DNA of 64,000 bases from an uncultured SAR86 cluster bacterium (GTDB lineage Bacteria; Pseudomonadota; Gammaproteobacteria; Magnimaribacterales; AG-339-G14), in assembly GCA_902635045.1 (NCBI GenBank), contig CACPMT010000005.1:1-64000 (forward strand), in the 5' to 3' direction. The notes under the pieces were generated by a model, which was not told the origin of the DNA, ran no database searches, and worked only from the letters and a program-made list of their open reading frames with translations. Within the stretch, counting starts at the first letter, position 1, and each line of letters opens with the position of its first letter. A program made the position numbers and the translations under genes. Positions 26,699 through 35,764 of the stretch are shown here, piece after piece.

Positions 26699-29500
26699 TT
26701 ATTGGCATGCATCGCAGTCAGGATCCAGAATAGAACAAGCTGACGGAGCTTGCGCTGCTGATTTGACTGCGTTTAATTCTAAATTTGTAATTGTTGATTT
26801 TTCAGAAGTTGTAGCACTTCTTGATCTTAAGTAATAGGTAGTTTTTAACCCTTTCAGCCAAGCCATTCTGTACATGACATCTAGCTTTTTACCATTCGGA
26901 TCGGAAATATATAAATTTAGTGACTGACTCTGATCAATCCATTTTTGTCTTCTACTTGCTGATTCGATAAGCCATTTCGGTTCAACTTCAAAAGAGGTCG
27001 CAAAAAGTTTTTTTATATCTTCAGGCACTCTATTTATTCCTTCTAAACTGCCGTTAAGGTTTTTTAGATCATAAACCATAACTTCATCCCACATATCTAT
27101 TTCTTTTAATGCATCTACCAAGTGCATATTTATTACAGTAAATTCGCCTGATAAATTAGATTTTACAAACAGATTTGAATAAGTTGGCTCTATAGATTGG
27201 GTGAGACCTGTTATATTTGCGATAGTTGCAGTTGGGGCAATAGCCATAACATTTGAGTTTCTCATCCCCTGAGTCTTAACTTTTCTCTTGAGAGCGTCCC
27301 AGTCCATCTTCATAGACTTATCTACTTCAATATATCCTTCTCCTCTTTGTTGTTCGACTATGCTAACTGAGTCCAAAGGCATTATTCCTTGACTCCATAA
27401 TGAACCCTCGTAAGAAGAATAAGTTCCTCTTTCTTTCGCTAGATCAGAAGAAGATTTTATTGCGTAGTAACTAATCATTTCCATGGAATTATCTGCAAAT
27501 TCAACTGCTTCTTCAGAAGCATAGGGAGTTTTTCTTATATAGAGAGCATCTTGGAAGCCCATTAAACCTAAACCAATTGGTCTGTGTTTAGCATTAGAAT
27601 TTTTCGCTTGAGGAACCGCATAATAGTTAATATCAATCACGTTATCTAACATTCTTATGGCGGTCGCTACTGTTTTTTCAATCTTACCTTCGTCTAGATC
27701 ACCTTTTTCATTGAGGTGATTGGGTAAGTTTATGGATCCTAAATTGCATACAGCTATTTCATCTTCAGATGTATTAAGTGTAATTTCAGTGCACAGATTT
27801 GAAGAATGGATAACTCCCGCGTGTTGTTGAGGAGATCTTAAATTACAAGAATCTTTAAATGTGATCCATGGGTGGCCAGTTTCAAAAAGCATTGAAATAA
27901 TTTTTCTCCAAAGCTCTTCCGCCTCTACCTCTTTAAAAACTTTGATTTTTCCTTCTTGAGCATTCTTTTCGTATTCTTCATATCTTTTTTTGAAGGCAGA
28001 ACCTGTTAACTCATGTAGATCAGGTGTTTCGTTTGGCGTAAAAAGAGTCCATTTTTTTCCTTCAAAAACTCTCTCCATAAATAAGTCAGGTACCCAATTG
28101 GCAGTATTCATATCGTGGGTTCTTCTTCGATCATCTCCAGTATTTTTTCTCAATTCCACGAACTCTTCTATATCAAGATGCCAAGTTTCCAGGTACGAAC
28201 AAACGGCTCCTTTTCTCTTACCTCCTTGATTAACGGCAACTGCAGTATCGTTGACAACTTTTAAAAAAGGAACCACTCCTTGCGACTTTCCATTAGTTCC
28301 TTTTATGTGAGCGCCCATACCTCTTACAGGAGTCCAATCATTACCGAGACCACCTGCCCATTTAGAAAGCATTGCATTGTCTTGGAGGGCACCGTAGATT
28401 CCATAGAGATCATCCGGAACAGTTGTTAAATAACAAGATGATAATTGCGAGTGAGGCGTTCCAGCATTGAAAAGTGTTGGAGTTGAGCTCATGTAATCAA
28501 AAGACGATAAAAGATTGTAAAATTCCACTGCTCTTTCTTCTCTATTTTCTTCTGCAATAGCAAGACCCATAGCAACTCTCATGAAAAAAACCTGAGGCAA
28601 CTCAAATCTTATTTCGTTGCTGTGAATGAAATATCTGTCATAAAGCGTTTGAAGGCCTAAATATGAAAATAAAAGATCTCTTTCTGGTTTTATTTGATTG
28701 CCAAGAAAATCTAAATCCATCTTTTGCAACTCTGGATTTAAAAGCTCTAAAGATACTGCTTTATCCACAAAAGCTTTTAGAGAGGTACCATATAAACCTT
28801 TCATTTCAGCAAAAGTAGCATTGTCTTTTACTTTTAAAAAACCTAAGGCTTCAGTTCTAAGGCTATCGAGCAAGATTCTTGCAGTCGCGAAAGTATAATT
28901 TGGTTCAATTTCAACTAAGGATCTTGAAGAAAGAATTAAAGCTTCTTTAATCTCTTCTTCCGGCGCTCCTTCATAAAGATTTTTTCTTGCTTCTCCCAAT
29001 ATTTTAGAAGGATCTGTGCCTTTTAAGCCTTCGCAAGCTTCTTTTGCAATAAGTTCAGTTCTTTCTGAAGGCTCTATTTTATTTTCGGCGTGAAGCGGAG
29101 AATCTTCTTCTCTAACCCTCGTTCTTTCTGCTCTATAAAGAACATAAGCGCGAGCTACTTTCAACTCTTCAGTACGCATTAAAGCAAGCTCTACTTGATC
29201 CTGAATTTCTTCTATGTGAATAGTTCCACCGGAAGGCATTCGATTTGAAAAAGTTTCGAAGACGCTTTTTGATAATTCTTTTACTTTCTGTTGAACGCTA
29301 GAAGAGGCAGCAGCTGCACTAGTATGTACTGCCAGAAAAGCTTTTGTAATTGCAACATCAATCTTTGAAGAATCAAAGTTTACAACTGATCCGTTTCTTT
29401 TAATTACACGTAATTTCCCAGGTTCTATAACTTCTTTTTTTTGTGGCTGAGTACCTAAATTTTCCATTGTTTTAGGCTGATTGCCTTCAGTTAAGTCCAT
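26699..29500 (-). CDS. nrdA: Ribonucleotide reductase class Ia, alpha subunit
   Basis: 933 residues from the ATG at 29500. An earlier in-frame ATG at 29602 is rejected because the added 34 residues are not NrdA-like and the region holds the NrdR operator. An N-terminal ATP-cone (GKLRVIKRNGSVVNFDSSK) gives allosteric activity control. Active-site cysteines are in SSCYLTT, NLCTEITL and VCNLGSINL; the radical-transfer tyrosine pair is in TTYYLRS; the C-terminal swinging pair is DCDACQ. Together with NrdB it makes deoxyribonucleoside diphosphates. It is divergent from glpK. Confidence 0.96.
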   Translation of the reverse strand: MDLTEGNQPKTMENLGTQPQKKEVIEPGKLRVIKRNGSVVNFDSSKIDVAITKAFLAVHTSAAAASSSVQQKVKELSKSVFETFSNRMPSGGTIHIEEIQDQVELALMRTEELKVARAYVLYRAERTRVREEDSPLHAENKIEPSERTELIAKEACEGLKGTDPSKILGEARKNLYEGAPEEEIKEALILSSRSLVEIEPNYTFATARILLDSLRTEALGFLKVKDNATFAEMKGLYGTSLKAFVDKAVSLELLNPELQKMDLDFLGNQIKPERDLLFSYLGLQTLYDRYFIHSNEIRFELPQVFFMRVAMGLAIAEENREERAVEFYNLLSSFDYMSSTPTLFNAGTPHSQLSSCYLTTVPDDLYGIYGALQDNAMLSKWAGGLGNDWTPVRGMGAHIKGTNGKSQGVVPFLKVVNDTAVAVNQGGKRKGAVCSYLETWHLDIEEFVELRKNTGDDRRRTHDMNTANWVPDLFMERVFEGKKWTLFTPNETPDLHELTGSAFKKRYEEYEKNAQEGKIKVFKEVEAEELWRKIISMLFETGHPWITFKDSCNLRSPQQHAGVIHSSNLCTEITLNTSEDEIAVCNLGSINLPNHLNEKGDLDEGKIEKTVATAIRMLDNVIDINYYAVPQAKNSNAKHRPIGLGLMGFQDALYIRKTPYASEEAVEFADNSMEMISYYAIKSSSDLAKERGTYSSYEGSLWSQGIMPLDSVSIVEQQRGEGYIEVDKSMKMDWDALKRKVKTQGMRNSNVMAIAPTATIANITGLTQSIEPTYSNLFVKSNLSGEFTVINMHLVDALKEIDMWDEVMVYDLKNLNGSLEGINRVPEDIKKLFATSFEVEPKWLIESASRRQKWIDQSQSLNLYISDPNGKKLDVMYRMAWLKGLKTTYYLRSRSATTSEKSTITNLELNAVKSAAQAPSACSILDPDCDACQ

Positions 29501-29538
29501 AATTCTTAAATATTTATGCTTTTTTGTTTTTTTTGTAG

Positions 29539-29554
29539 ACCCTACATATAGTGC
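29539..29554. promoter_or_regulatory. NrdR box, proximal
   Basis: ACCCTACATATAGTGC matches the palindromic NrdR consensus ACACWATATATWGTGT at 13 of 16 positions. It lies 39 bases upstream of the nrdA start. NrdR represses ribonucleotide reductase genes in response to ATP/dATP balance. Its pairing with a second box one phase away supports the call. Confidence 0.75.
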
Positions 29555-29569
29555 CACAATTTCAGATAT

Positions 29570-29585
29570 ATACAAGATAAAGTGT
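29570..29585. promoter_or_regulatory. NrdR box, distal
   Basis: ATACAAGATAAAGTGT matches the NrdR consensus at 13 of 16 positions. Its start is exactly 31 bases from the start of the proximal box, the three-helical-turn spacing typical of tandem NrdR boxes before nrd operons. Confidence 0.75.
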
Positions 29586-29662
29586 TTTAAACAAAAAATC
29601 AATAGAACATTTTATGAAAATTCAGTGGATTAAGTGTGAATAAGTAGATATAAATATGATCC

Positions 29663-31111
29663 ATGAAAGGTTTCTTCATAACAATTGATCAAGGCACAAC
29701 TAGTACAAGAGCCATACTTTATGACGATAAAATAAAGAAAGTAGACTTTACCCAAGTTGAAATAACGCAATATTACCCGGAAGAAGGTTGGGTAGAGCAT
29801 GACTTAGAAGAAACTTGGCTTTCTGTTGTTTCTTGTGTCAGTAATTTAATAAAAAACAATTCTTTGAAACCTGAAGAGGTCGTAAGTATCGGTATTACCA
29901 ATCAAAGAGAAACTGTTGCCATTTGGGACAAAAAGACACTAAAGCCCCTATCTAGAGCAATTGTTTGGCAAGACAGAAGAACGTCAAATTATTGCCAAAA
30001 AATGAAAGATGAAGGAATTGAGAAAGCAATCAAGGAAAAAACAGGTCTTTTGTTGGACCCTTATTTTTCTGCTTCAAAAATGAAATGGTTGAAAGATAAT
30101 TTAGAACTTAATAAAAACTCAAACTACCTTCTTGGGACAATAGACACATTTCTAATATCTAAATTAACAGAAGGTAAAAGTTTTTTTACTGATATTACTA
30201 ATGCATCAAGAACATCTTTATTTAACATTCAGGAATGCAAATATGATGAAGATCTTCTAAAGATTTTCGATTTAGAGGATATCCAACTCCCTGAAGTGAA
30301 AGAAAATGCTGACTTTTTTGGTAAAACAGAACTTTTTGGAGGAAAAATAAAGATTTGTGGTGTTGCGGGAGATCAACAAGCAGCTTTAGTAGGCCAAACA
30401 TGTTTTGATCCAGGGCTTGTAAAAAGTACATATGGAACCGGATGTTTTTTGATGTTGAATACAGGAAGGGACCTGGTTAAATCCAAAAATAAATTACTAA
30501 CCACTATTGGGTATAAGCTGAACAATGAAATAACTTACGCATTGGAAGGTAGTATATTTATAGCTGGATCGTCAATACAGTTTTTAAGAGATAAGTTTAA
30601 ATTTTTTGAGAAGGCAAAAGAGTCGGAAGAATTAGCATTTAAGGCCGAAAAAAATTCAAATGTTTTTTTAGTTCCCGCGTTTACAGGCCTTGGAGCCCCT
30701 CATTGGATACCAGATGCCAAAGGAGCAATATTTGGATTAACTTTAAATTCAGGTATTGAAGAATTAACGTTAGCAACACTTGAATCAATAGCATTTCAAA
30801 CTAGAGAACTCTTGGATGCTATGGAGTCTGATGGTGGAAAAATATCTTCTATAAAAATAGATGGTGGAATGTCTAACAACTCTTTTTTCTCACAACTACT
30901 AGCCGACACATTAAAAACAGAAATTTATAGGCCTAAAGATATTGAAACTACGGCATTAGGCGCGACATACCTCGCTGCGATTGGGTCAGGATTTGCAACA
31001 AAAGAAGATTTAAAGGATTTTTGGAAAATTGATAAAAAATTCTTTCCAAAAAATGATCTAGATCATAAGTTCAAAACCTGGCAGAAGTATTTAAAAAAAC
31101 TAATCGATTAA
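29663..31111 (+). CDS. glpK: Glycerol kinase
   Basis: 482 residues, FGGY-family sugar kinase; E. coli GlpK has 502. The phosphate-binding opening FITIDQGTTSTRAILYD and the substrate segments SIGITNQRETVAIWDK, STYGTGCFLMLNTG and ALEGSIFIAGSSIQ are all GlpK-like. It makes glycerol-3-phosphate, which could feed plsB in this window or respiration. No glpF or glpD is adjacent. It converges on argF with a 12-base overlap. The upstream 60 bases hold no clear promoter. Confidence 0.95.
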   Translation: MKGFFITIDQGTTSTRAILYDDKIKKVDFTQVEITQYYPEEGWVEHDLEETWLSVVSCVSNLIKNNSLKPEEVVSIGITNQRETVAIWDKKTLKPLSRAIVWQDRRTSNYCQKMKDEGIEKAIKEKTGLLLDPYFSASKMKWLKDNLELNKNSNYLLGTIDTFLISKLTEGKSFFTDITNASRTSLFNIQECKYDEDLLKIFDLEDIQLPEVKENADFFGKTELFGGKIKICGVAGDQQAALVGQTCFDPGLVKSTYGTGCFLMLNTGRDLVKSKNKLLTTIGYKLNNEITYALEGSIFIAGSSIQFLRDKFKFFEKAKESEELAFKAEKNSNVFLVPAFTGLGAPHWIPDAKGAIFGLTLNSGIEELTLATLESIAFQTRELLDAMESDGGKISSIKIDGGMSNNSFFSQLLADTLKTEIYRPKDIETTALGATYLAAIGSGFATKEDLKDFWKIDKKFFPKNDLDHKFKTWQKYLKKLID

Positions 31112-31996
31112 TAAATATTCAAGAATGGCTTTTTGTACGTGCATTCTGTTTTCAGCTTGAATCCATACTTTAGAAGATTGGTCTTCTAACATATCAACAG
31201 TTATTTCTTCTCCTCTGTGTGCAGGCAAACAGTGCAAAAAAATTGATTTTTCTTTAGCTTTTTTCATATCATCTGGACAGACGAAAAATTCTCTGAAGAT
31301 TTTCTTTCTTTCTTTTAACTTCGTGCTTGAACTCATGGAAGTCCACACATCAGTAGTCACAATATCTGCGTCTCTTAAAGCATCCTCTTTATTTGTGGTT
31401 AATGATACAAATTTCTTTGAAGATTCTAAAATATTTGCATTTGGTTCATATCCTTTTGGACAAAAGATAGATAATTCAAAATTTAATAATCTTGCTGCTT
31501 CGATGTAAGAATGACATACATTATTTCCATCACCTATCCAGCAGACCTTTTCTAAGCTATTGCCTTCAGAAATTTCTCTGAAGGTCATAAGATCTGCCAT
31601 TATTTGGCAGGGATGAAACAAGTTACTTAGGCCATTTATTAGAGGAACAGAAGAGTTTTGGGAAAATATTTCCAATTTTTCATGATTATCTGTTCTCAAA
31701 ACAATTACATCAAGCATCGAAGATAAAACCTTCGCCGTATCTGAGATGGGTTCGCCTCTTGAGAGCTGTAATTCATTGCCTGAAAGAAACAAAGAACTTC
31801 CTCCCATATCATTAATACCAACCTCAAATGAAACCCTTGTTCTAGTTGAGGGTTGTTCAAAAACAAGCCCTAAAGTTTTACCTTTTAAAGTTTTCTCAGA
31901 CTCTCTAGAATTTTTAAGCTCAATTCCTCTATCAATTATTGAAACCAATTCTTGATTTGAGATCTTTTGAAAATTTAAAAAATGTTTTGGTCCCAT
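31100..31996 (-). CDS. argF: Ornithine carbamoyltransferase
   Basis: 298 residues. Carbamoyl-phosphate binding is shown by EQPSTRTRVSFEVG and HPCQIMADLMT; the ornithine side by HCLPAHRGEEIT near the end. It makes citrulline in arginine synthesis. Single-copy genes of this type are named argF. It is divergent from the SerA-type gene with a 48-base spacer containing a TATAGAAT stretch; no ArgR box was recognised. Confidence 0.95.
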   Translation of the reverse strand: MGPKHFLNFQKISNQELVSIIDRGIELKNSRESEKTLKGKTLGLVFEQPSTRTRVSFEVGINDMGGSSLFLSGNELQLSRGEPISDTAKVLSSMLDVIVLRTDNHEKLEIFSQNSSVPLINGLSNLFHPCQIMADLMTFREISEGNSLEKVCWIGDGNNVCHSYIEAARLLNFELSIFCPKGYEPNANILESSKKFVSLTTNKEDALRDADIVTTDVWTSMSSSTKLKERKKIFREFFVCPDDMKKAKEKSIFLHCLPAHRGEEITVDMLEDQSSKVWIQAENRMHVQKAILEYLLID

Positions 31997-32044
31997 GGAA
32001 TTTAGACTATAGAATTGCGAATCTGTTAATTTTTTTCAGTTATT

Positions 32045-33226
32045 ATGAATTTTAGAGTAAAAACACATAATGCCATAGCTGAATCTGGTCTCATTAAGCT
32101 AAGTGAAGGCAATTTTTCTGTTTCTGAAGAAGAAAAGGATCCAGATGCAATCATCTTAAGGAGTTACAGGCTGCCTTTGAACGAGTTGAACGATTCTCTC
32201 AAAGCTATTGCCAGAGCAGGAGCCGGCTTCAACAATGTTCCGGTGAAAGAATGCTCTGAAAAGGGAATAGTTGTTTTTAACACGCCCGGTGCAAATGCAA
32301 ATGCCGTTAAAGAAATCGTTCTTGCTGGCTTACTGATGTCTTCAAGGGGAATATATGCTGGAGCAAGTTTTATTAATGAAATAGATGGCGTTGAATCTAA
32401 AGATTTAAAGGCCTATATAGAATCAGGAAAAAAAGAATTCAAAGGAAGAGAGCTCAAGGGTGCGACATTAGGAGTTGTTGGCATGGGGGCTATAGGTGCG
32501 CAAGTAGCTGGTATGGGAGTTTTCCTTGATATGGAAGTTGTAGGATATGATCCAGCCATCACTGTCGAAGCAGCATGGAAATTGCCGAATAACGTTACTA
32601 GGACTGATAATTTAAAAACTATATTTGCAAATTCTGACTATGTTACGTTGCATGTTCCAGCTATCGAGGCCACAAAAAACTTAGTTGATGATTCTGTGCT
32701 ATCTGAATGCAAATCAGGCTTAAAACTCATTAATTTTGCTCGAGATGAGATAGTTGATTCTTCAGCAGTTATAAAAGCTCTTGAATCAGAACAACTTGGT
32801 TCATACGTAACGGATTTTGCAGATCTTGAGCTTATTAAGAGAGCCAAAGAAGTTGGAGATGTAATTATTTTGCCTCATATAGGAGCTAGCACTAGACAAG
32901 CAGAAGAAAATTGTTCTGTTATGGCTGCAGATCAGATTAAAGACTTTCTCGAAAATGGAAATATTAAAAATTCTGTCAATTTTCCCGAATTGATCGAAGA
33001 AAGACAATCTGATTTTAGGCTGACTTTGTCAAATCGGAACGTTGCAGGAATGATTGGTCAAATTACTACAATTTTAGCTGAAAATAATATTAACATTGTA
33101 GAATTGATTAATAAAAGCAGAGATGAAATTGCTTACAATGTAATAGATCTAGAAACAAAGCCTTCTGAAAAGGTAATTGCGGATTTGGAAGCCTTAGAAA
33201 ACGTCATAAATGTAAGGGAGGTATAG
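32045..33226 (+). CDS. serA: D-3-phosphoglycerate dehydrogenase-like protein with ACT domain
   Basis: 393 residues, D-isomer 2-hydroxyacid dehydrogenase fold. Sugar-acid binding GAGFNNVPVKECSEKGIVV, Rossmann VVGMGAIGAQVAGMG, catalytic Arg in INFARDEIVDSS and His in LPHIGASTRQAEENC. The C-terminal 70 residues form an ACT domain (NVAGMIGQITTILAENNIN), so serine feedback is likely. This is the first committed step of serine synthesis. An AGGGAGG site at the end of the gene serves the next one. Confidence 0.9.
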   Translation: MNFRVKTHNAIAESGLIKLSEGNFSVSEEEKDPDAIILRSYRLPLNELNDSLKAIARAGAGFNNVPVKECSEKGIVVFNTPGANANAVKEIVLAGLLMSSRGIYAGASFINEIDGVESKDLKAYIESGKKEFKGRELKGATLGVVGMGAIGAQVAGMGVFLDMEVVGYDPAITVEAAWKLPNNVTRTDNLKTIFANSDYVTLHVPAIEATKNLVDDSVLSECKSGLKLINFARDEIVDSSAVIKALESEQLGSYVTDFADLELIKRAKEVGDVIILPHIGASTRQAEENCSVMAADQIKDFLENGNIKNSVNFPELIEERQSDFRLTLSNRNVAGMIGQITTILAENNINIVELINKSRDEIAYNVIDLETKPSEKVIADLEALENVINVREV

Positions 33227-33230
33227 ATTT

Positions 33231-34013
33231 GTGACTAAATCAGAGAAAACAACAGCAATAGTAACCGGCTCTAGTAGGGGTGTGGGAGCTGCTACAGCAA
33301 TTAAACTTGCTTCAAAAGGATGGAATGTAACAATTACTTGTTCTAGCTCTGAAAAGGAAGCTATTGAGGTTTCTGAAGAATGTAAAAATTTGGGCGGAGA
33401 CACCTTAGTAATTAAATCGGACGTTTCTGAAGAGAAAAATTGTAAAGATGTTGTTGATCAAACAATAAAAAAATGGGGGAGGCTCGATGCTTTAGTTAAT
33501 AATGCAGGAACCACAAAATTTAACGCTCATGAAAACTTATCAGGTTTAACTTCCAAAGACTTTTTAAGACTCTATAGCGTGAATACAGTTGGACCTTACA
33601 TGATGCTCAAAGAAGCTCAATCATATCTTCTTGAAAGTTCCAATCCTAGTGTCGTTAACGTTGGGTCCATCGCTGGAGTTACAGGAATAGGCAGCTCTAT
33701 TGCCTATGCTTCATCAAAAGGAGCTTTGTTAAATATGACAAAGTCTCTAGCCAGAGCTTTAGGACCAATTAGAGTAAATGCAATATGTCCTGGATTCATT
33801 CAAGGCGACTGGTTAAGGAATGGGCTTGGAGATGAAGTTTATGAAATGGTAAAAGAAGCTACAGAAAGATCTACACCTTTAAAATTAACAGTCACTGCTG
33901 ATCAAGTAGCCGATTCAATCATATATTTTGTTGAGGATGCAGTTACAACTACAGGCGAAACTCTTTTGTTGGATGGAGGGATGCATCTAGGCGGCCCAGT
34001 TCCTCTTAAATAA
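33231..34013 (+). CDS. SDR-family oxidoreductase (FabG-like)
   Basis: 260 residues, classical short-chain dehydrogenase. Nucleotide-binding TGSSRGVGAATAIKL, structural NNAGTT, catalytic Ser in VGSIAGV and Tyr-x3-Lys in YASSKGALLN, and the C-terminal ETLLLDGGMHLGG. The start is GTG at 33231 behind a strong GGGAGG 9 bases away. It is probably co-transcribed with the upstream SerA-type gene. The substrate cannot be read from sequence; fatty-acid synthesis is not implied by the FabG-like look. Confidence 0.85.
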   Translation: MTKSEKTTAIVTGSSRGVGAATAIKLASKGWNVTITCSSSEKEAIEVSEECKNLGGDTLVIKSDVSEEKNCKDVVDQTIKKWGRLDALVNNAGTTKFNAHENLSGLTSKDFLRLYSVNTVGPYMMLKEAQSYLLESSNPSVVNVGSIAGVTGIGSSIAYASSKGALLNMTKSLARALGPIRVNAICPGFIQGDWLRNGLGDEVYEMVKEATERSTPLKLTVTADQVADSIIYFVEDAVTTTGETLLLDGGMHLGGPVPLK

Positions 34014-34378
34014 ACGCCTTAACTTATTGATTTTTTTATAATAAAAAAAATGCAACAATTTTTTTTAATTTGTAAGATTAATTATCAATAAAAAAATTTT
34101 TTTTTATATATTTTTTTGAAATTTTTGAGCAAGTTACACACAAACTCTTCAATCTTCTTTTATTTTAAAAAATTTGAACTCTTTGAAGTATTAAATCATG
34201 CACTCTTATAATGCATTTATAAACTATTGATTTTATTGATTTTTTTATATTGATCATTTTTTAACCAATTTAAGTTGAGACCGTTTCTTATAAGGGCTGC
34301 GGTTGAAAAGTTTTTTTTATCCAAAGACTTATCCACAGATTCTGTGGATAAAAAAAATCACTTTGTTACGATATAAAA
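34014..34378. other. AT-rich non-coding block with DnaA boxes, candidate replication origin or DnaA-controlled site
   Basis: This 365-base gap is almost free of G and C for its first 250 bases. A 17-base direct repeat TTATTGATTTTTTTATA occurs at 34024-34040 and 34233-34249, and ATTGAT recurs at 34226, 34235 and 34249. It ends in a cluster of DnaA boxes: TTATCCAAA (34317-34325), TTATCCACA (34329-34337) and its inverted copy TGTGGATAA (34343-34351). AT-rich repeats beside DnaA boxes is the layout of a bacterial origin. dnaA, dnaN or mnmG are not adjacent and gene orientation does not clearly flip, so an origin is only a candidate. Confidence 0.45.
34329..34351. promoter_or_regulatory. Inverted pair of perfect DnaA boxes
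   Basis: TTATCCACAGA-T-TCTGTGGATAA is an 11-base perfect inverted repeat whose arms each hold the exact DnaA consensus TTATCCACA. It lies 27 bases before the ung start codon and would overlap the ung promoter region. Confidence 0.7.
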
Positions 34379-35050
34379 ATGGATTTCAAATTGCCAAAAG
34401 AATGGGAAAATTTTTTATCAAATGAACTAAAAAAGGAGTATGTGCTATCGCTGAAAAAGAGACTCGAAAAAGAAAAAGCATTTTGTAAAAAAATTTTTCC
34501 TCCTGAAAAAGAAATCTTTAAAGCTTTTGAATTGACTTCTCCAAAAAAAACTAAAGTAATTATTTTAGGACAAGATCCTTACCATAATCCTAATCAAGCA
34601 AATGGATTGTGCTTTTCTGTTAACAAAAACCAGCCTTTGCCTCCATCTTTAAGGAACATATATAAAGAAATTGAAGAAGACTTAGGAATAAAAAATGGCA
34701 TAAATGGAGATTTATCTGATTGGGCAAAACAAGGAGTACTTTTGATAAATTCCTCTCTCACCGTGGAGCAAGGAATTCCAGGTTCTCACTTAAATTTTGG
34801 ATGGGAGGAGTTTACAGATCACATTATAAAATCCTTCAATAAGAAAAAAGATATCGTTTTTATGTTGTGGGGAAAATTTGCTGCTAATAAAAAAAAGTTT
34901 ATTAACCAGGAAAGAAACTTTGTTCTTGAGGCTTCTCATCCTTCACCGCTTTCCTGCTATAAAGGTTTTTTTGGCTGTAAACACTTTAGTAAATGCAATT
35001 CTTTTTTAAAAAGTTCTGGAAGAAAAGAGATAAATTGGAAGATTATATAG
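34379..35050 (+). CDS. ung: Uracil-DNA glycosylase
   Basis: 223 residues, family 1 UDG. The water-activating motif VIILGQDPYHNPNQANGLCF (Asp, His) and the Leu-loop segment ASHPSPLSCYKGFFGC with the catalytic His are intact. It removes uracil from DNA at the start of base-excision repair. No Shine-Dalgarno sequence precedes the ATG and a TACGAT or TATAAA -10-like element lies within 12 bases of it, so a leaderless transcript is possible. The end overlaps ygfZ by 8 bases. Confidence 0.95.
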   Translation: MDFKLPKEWENFLSNELKKEYVLSLKKRLEKEKAFCKKIFPPEKEIFKAFELTSPKKTKVIILGQDPYHNPNQANGLCFSVNKNQPLPPSLRNIYKEIEEDLGIKNGINGDLSDWAKQGVLLINSSLTVEQGIPGSHLNFGWEEFTDHIIKSFNKKKDIVFMLWGKFAANKKKFINQERNFVLEASHPSPLSCYKGFFGCKHFSKCNSFLKSSGRKEINWKII

Positions 35051-35741
35051 ATTCGATATTTAAAAAATTAATATTTTTGAGATTTTCATCAAAAAAATCT
35101 TTTTCAGTAACAAGCTTATCTTTTAAAGTTACTAAACCTTCGTTTTTTTCTTCTAAGACCACTTGCCCTAGTTTTTTACCATCTTTATTAAAAATAAAAT
35201 CAAGTTCTTTTAAAAGATTTCTTTCGTCAACACTAAATTTTGCAAGGCTAAATTTCAATTTTCCTCTGTAATGCATCCGCGCAATGACTTCTTGGCCGGT
35301 AAAACATCCTTTTTCAAAATTAATTAAGCCTAAATTTTGATAATTCAATTCATGAGGTGTAAAAACTTCAGAAATTGATTCGGTAATTTCAACAAATCCT
35401 CTTTCAATGCAATTGAGCTTCCAATCAGATTCCGAGATGATTTCAATACCATCTATTGCCTTATCTATGAATTCAATTTTTGTTTTAAAGAAAACTGCGT
35501 ATTTTTCAAGATGAGTTTTAAATTTCTCAGCTACAGATTTGTTAACAAAAATTAAAAAACCTGAACTAATTCTTAGAATCCTGAAAACTGCCAACACCCT
35601 GCCTTTTACATTACAAATAGCGCTCGTTAGTATTTTGTTTTCTGACACAAAATTAATGTCATTAGTTATTTGGCCTTGAAGAAATTCAGCCGAATCAACA
35701 CCTGAAATTTGTATAATAGAATCAGAAGACGATATATTCAT
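35043..35741 (-). CDS. ygfZ: Folate-binding Fe-S cluster repair protein YgfZ
   Basis: 232 residues, GcvT-like fold, shorter than E. coli YgfZ (326). The diagnostic motif FEKGCFTGQEVIARMHYRG, with its conserved Cys, is present at about residue 165. YgfZ assists certain iron-sulfur enzymes using tetrahydrofolate. It is divergent from sdhE, with a 23-base gap; the same pairing is seen in E. coli (ygfZ-sdhE), which supports both calls. Confidence 0.9.
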   Translation of the reverse strand: MNISSSDSIIQISGVDSAEFLQGQITNDINFVSENKILTSAICNVKGRVLAVFRILRISSGFLIFVNKSVAEKFKTHLEKYAVFFKTKIEFIDKAIDGIEIISESDWKLNCIERGFVEITESISEVFTPHELNYQNLGLINFEKGCFTGQEVIARMHYRGKLKFSLAKFSVDERNLLKELDFIFNKDGKKLGQVVLEEKNEGLVTLKDKLVTEKDFFDENLKNINFLNIESI

Positions 35742-35764
35742 GTTAGGCCTATATTTTACATTTA

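Noticed and set aside
29501-29602. Upstream ATG extending nrdA by 34 residues
   Set aside because: The extension is not NrdA-like and covers the NrdR operator and promoter region; the ATG at 29500 gives a normal N-terminus.
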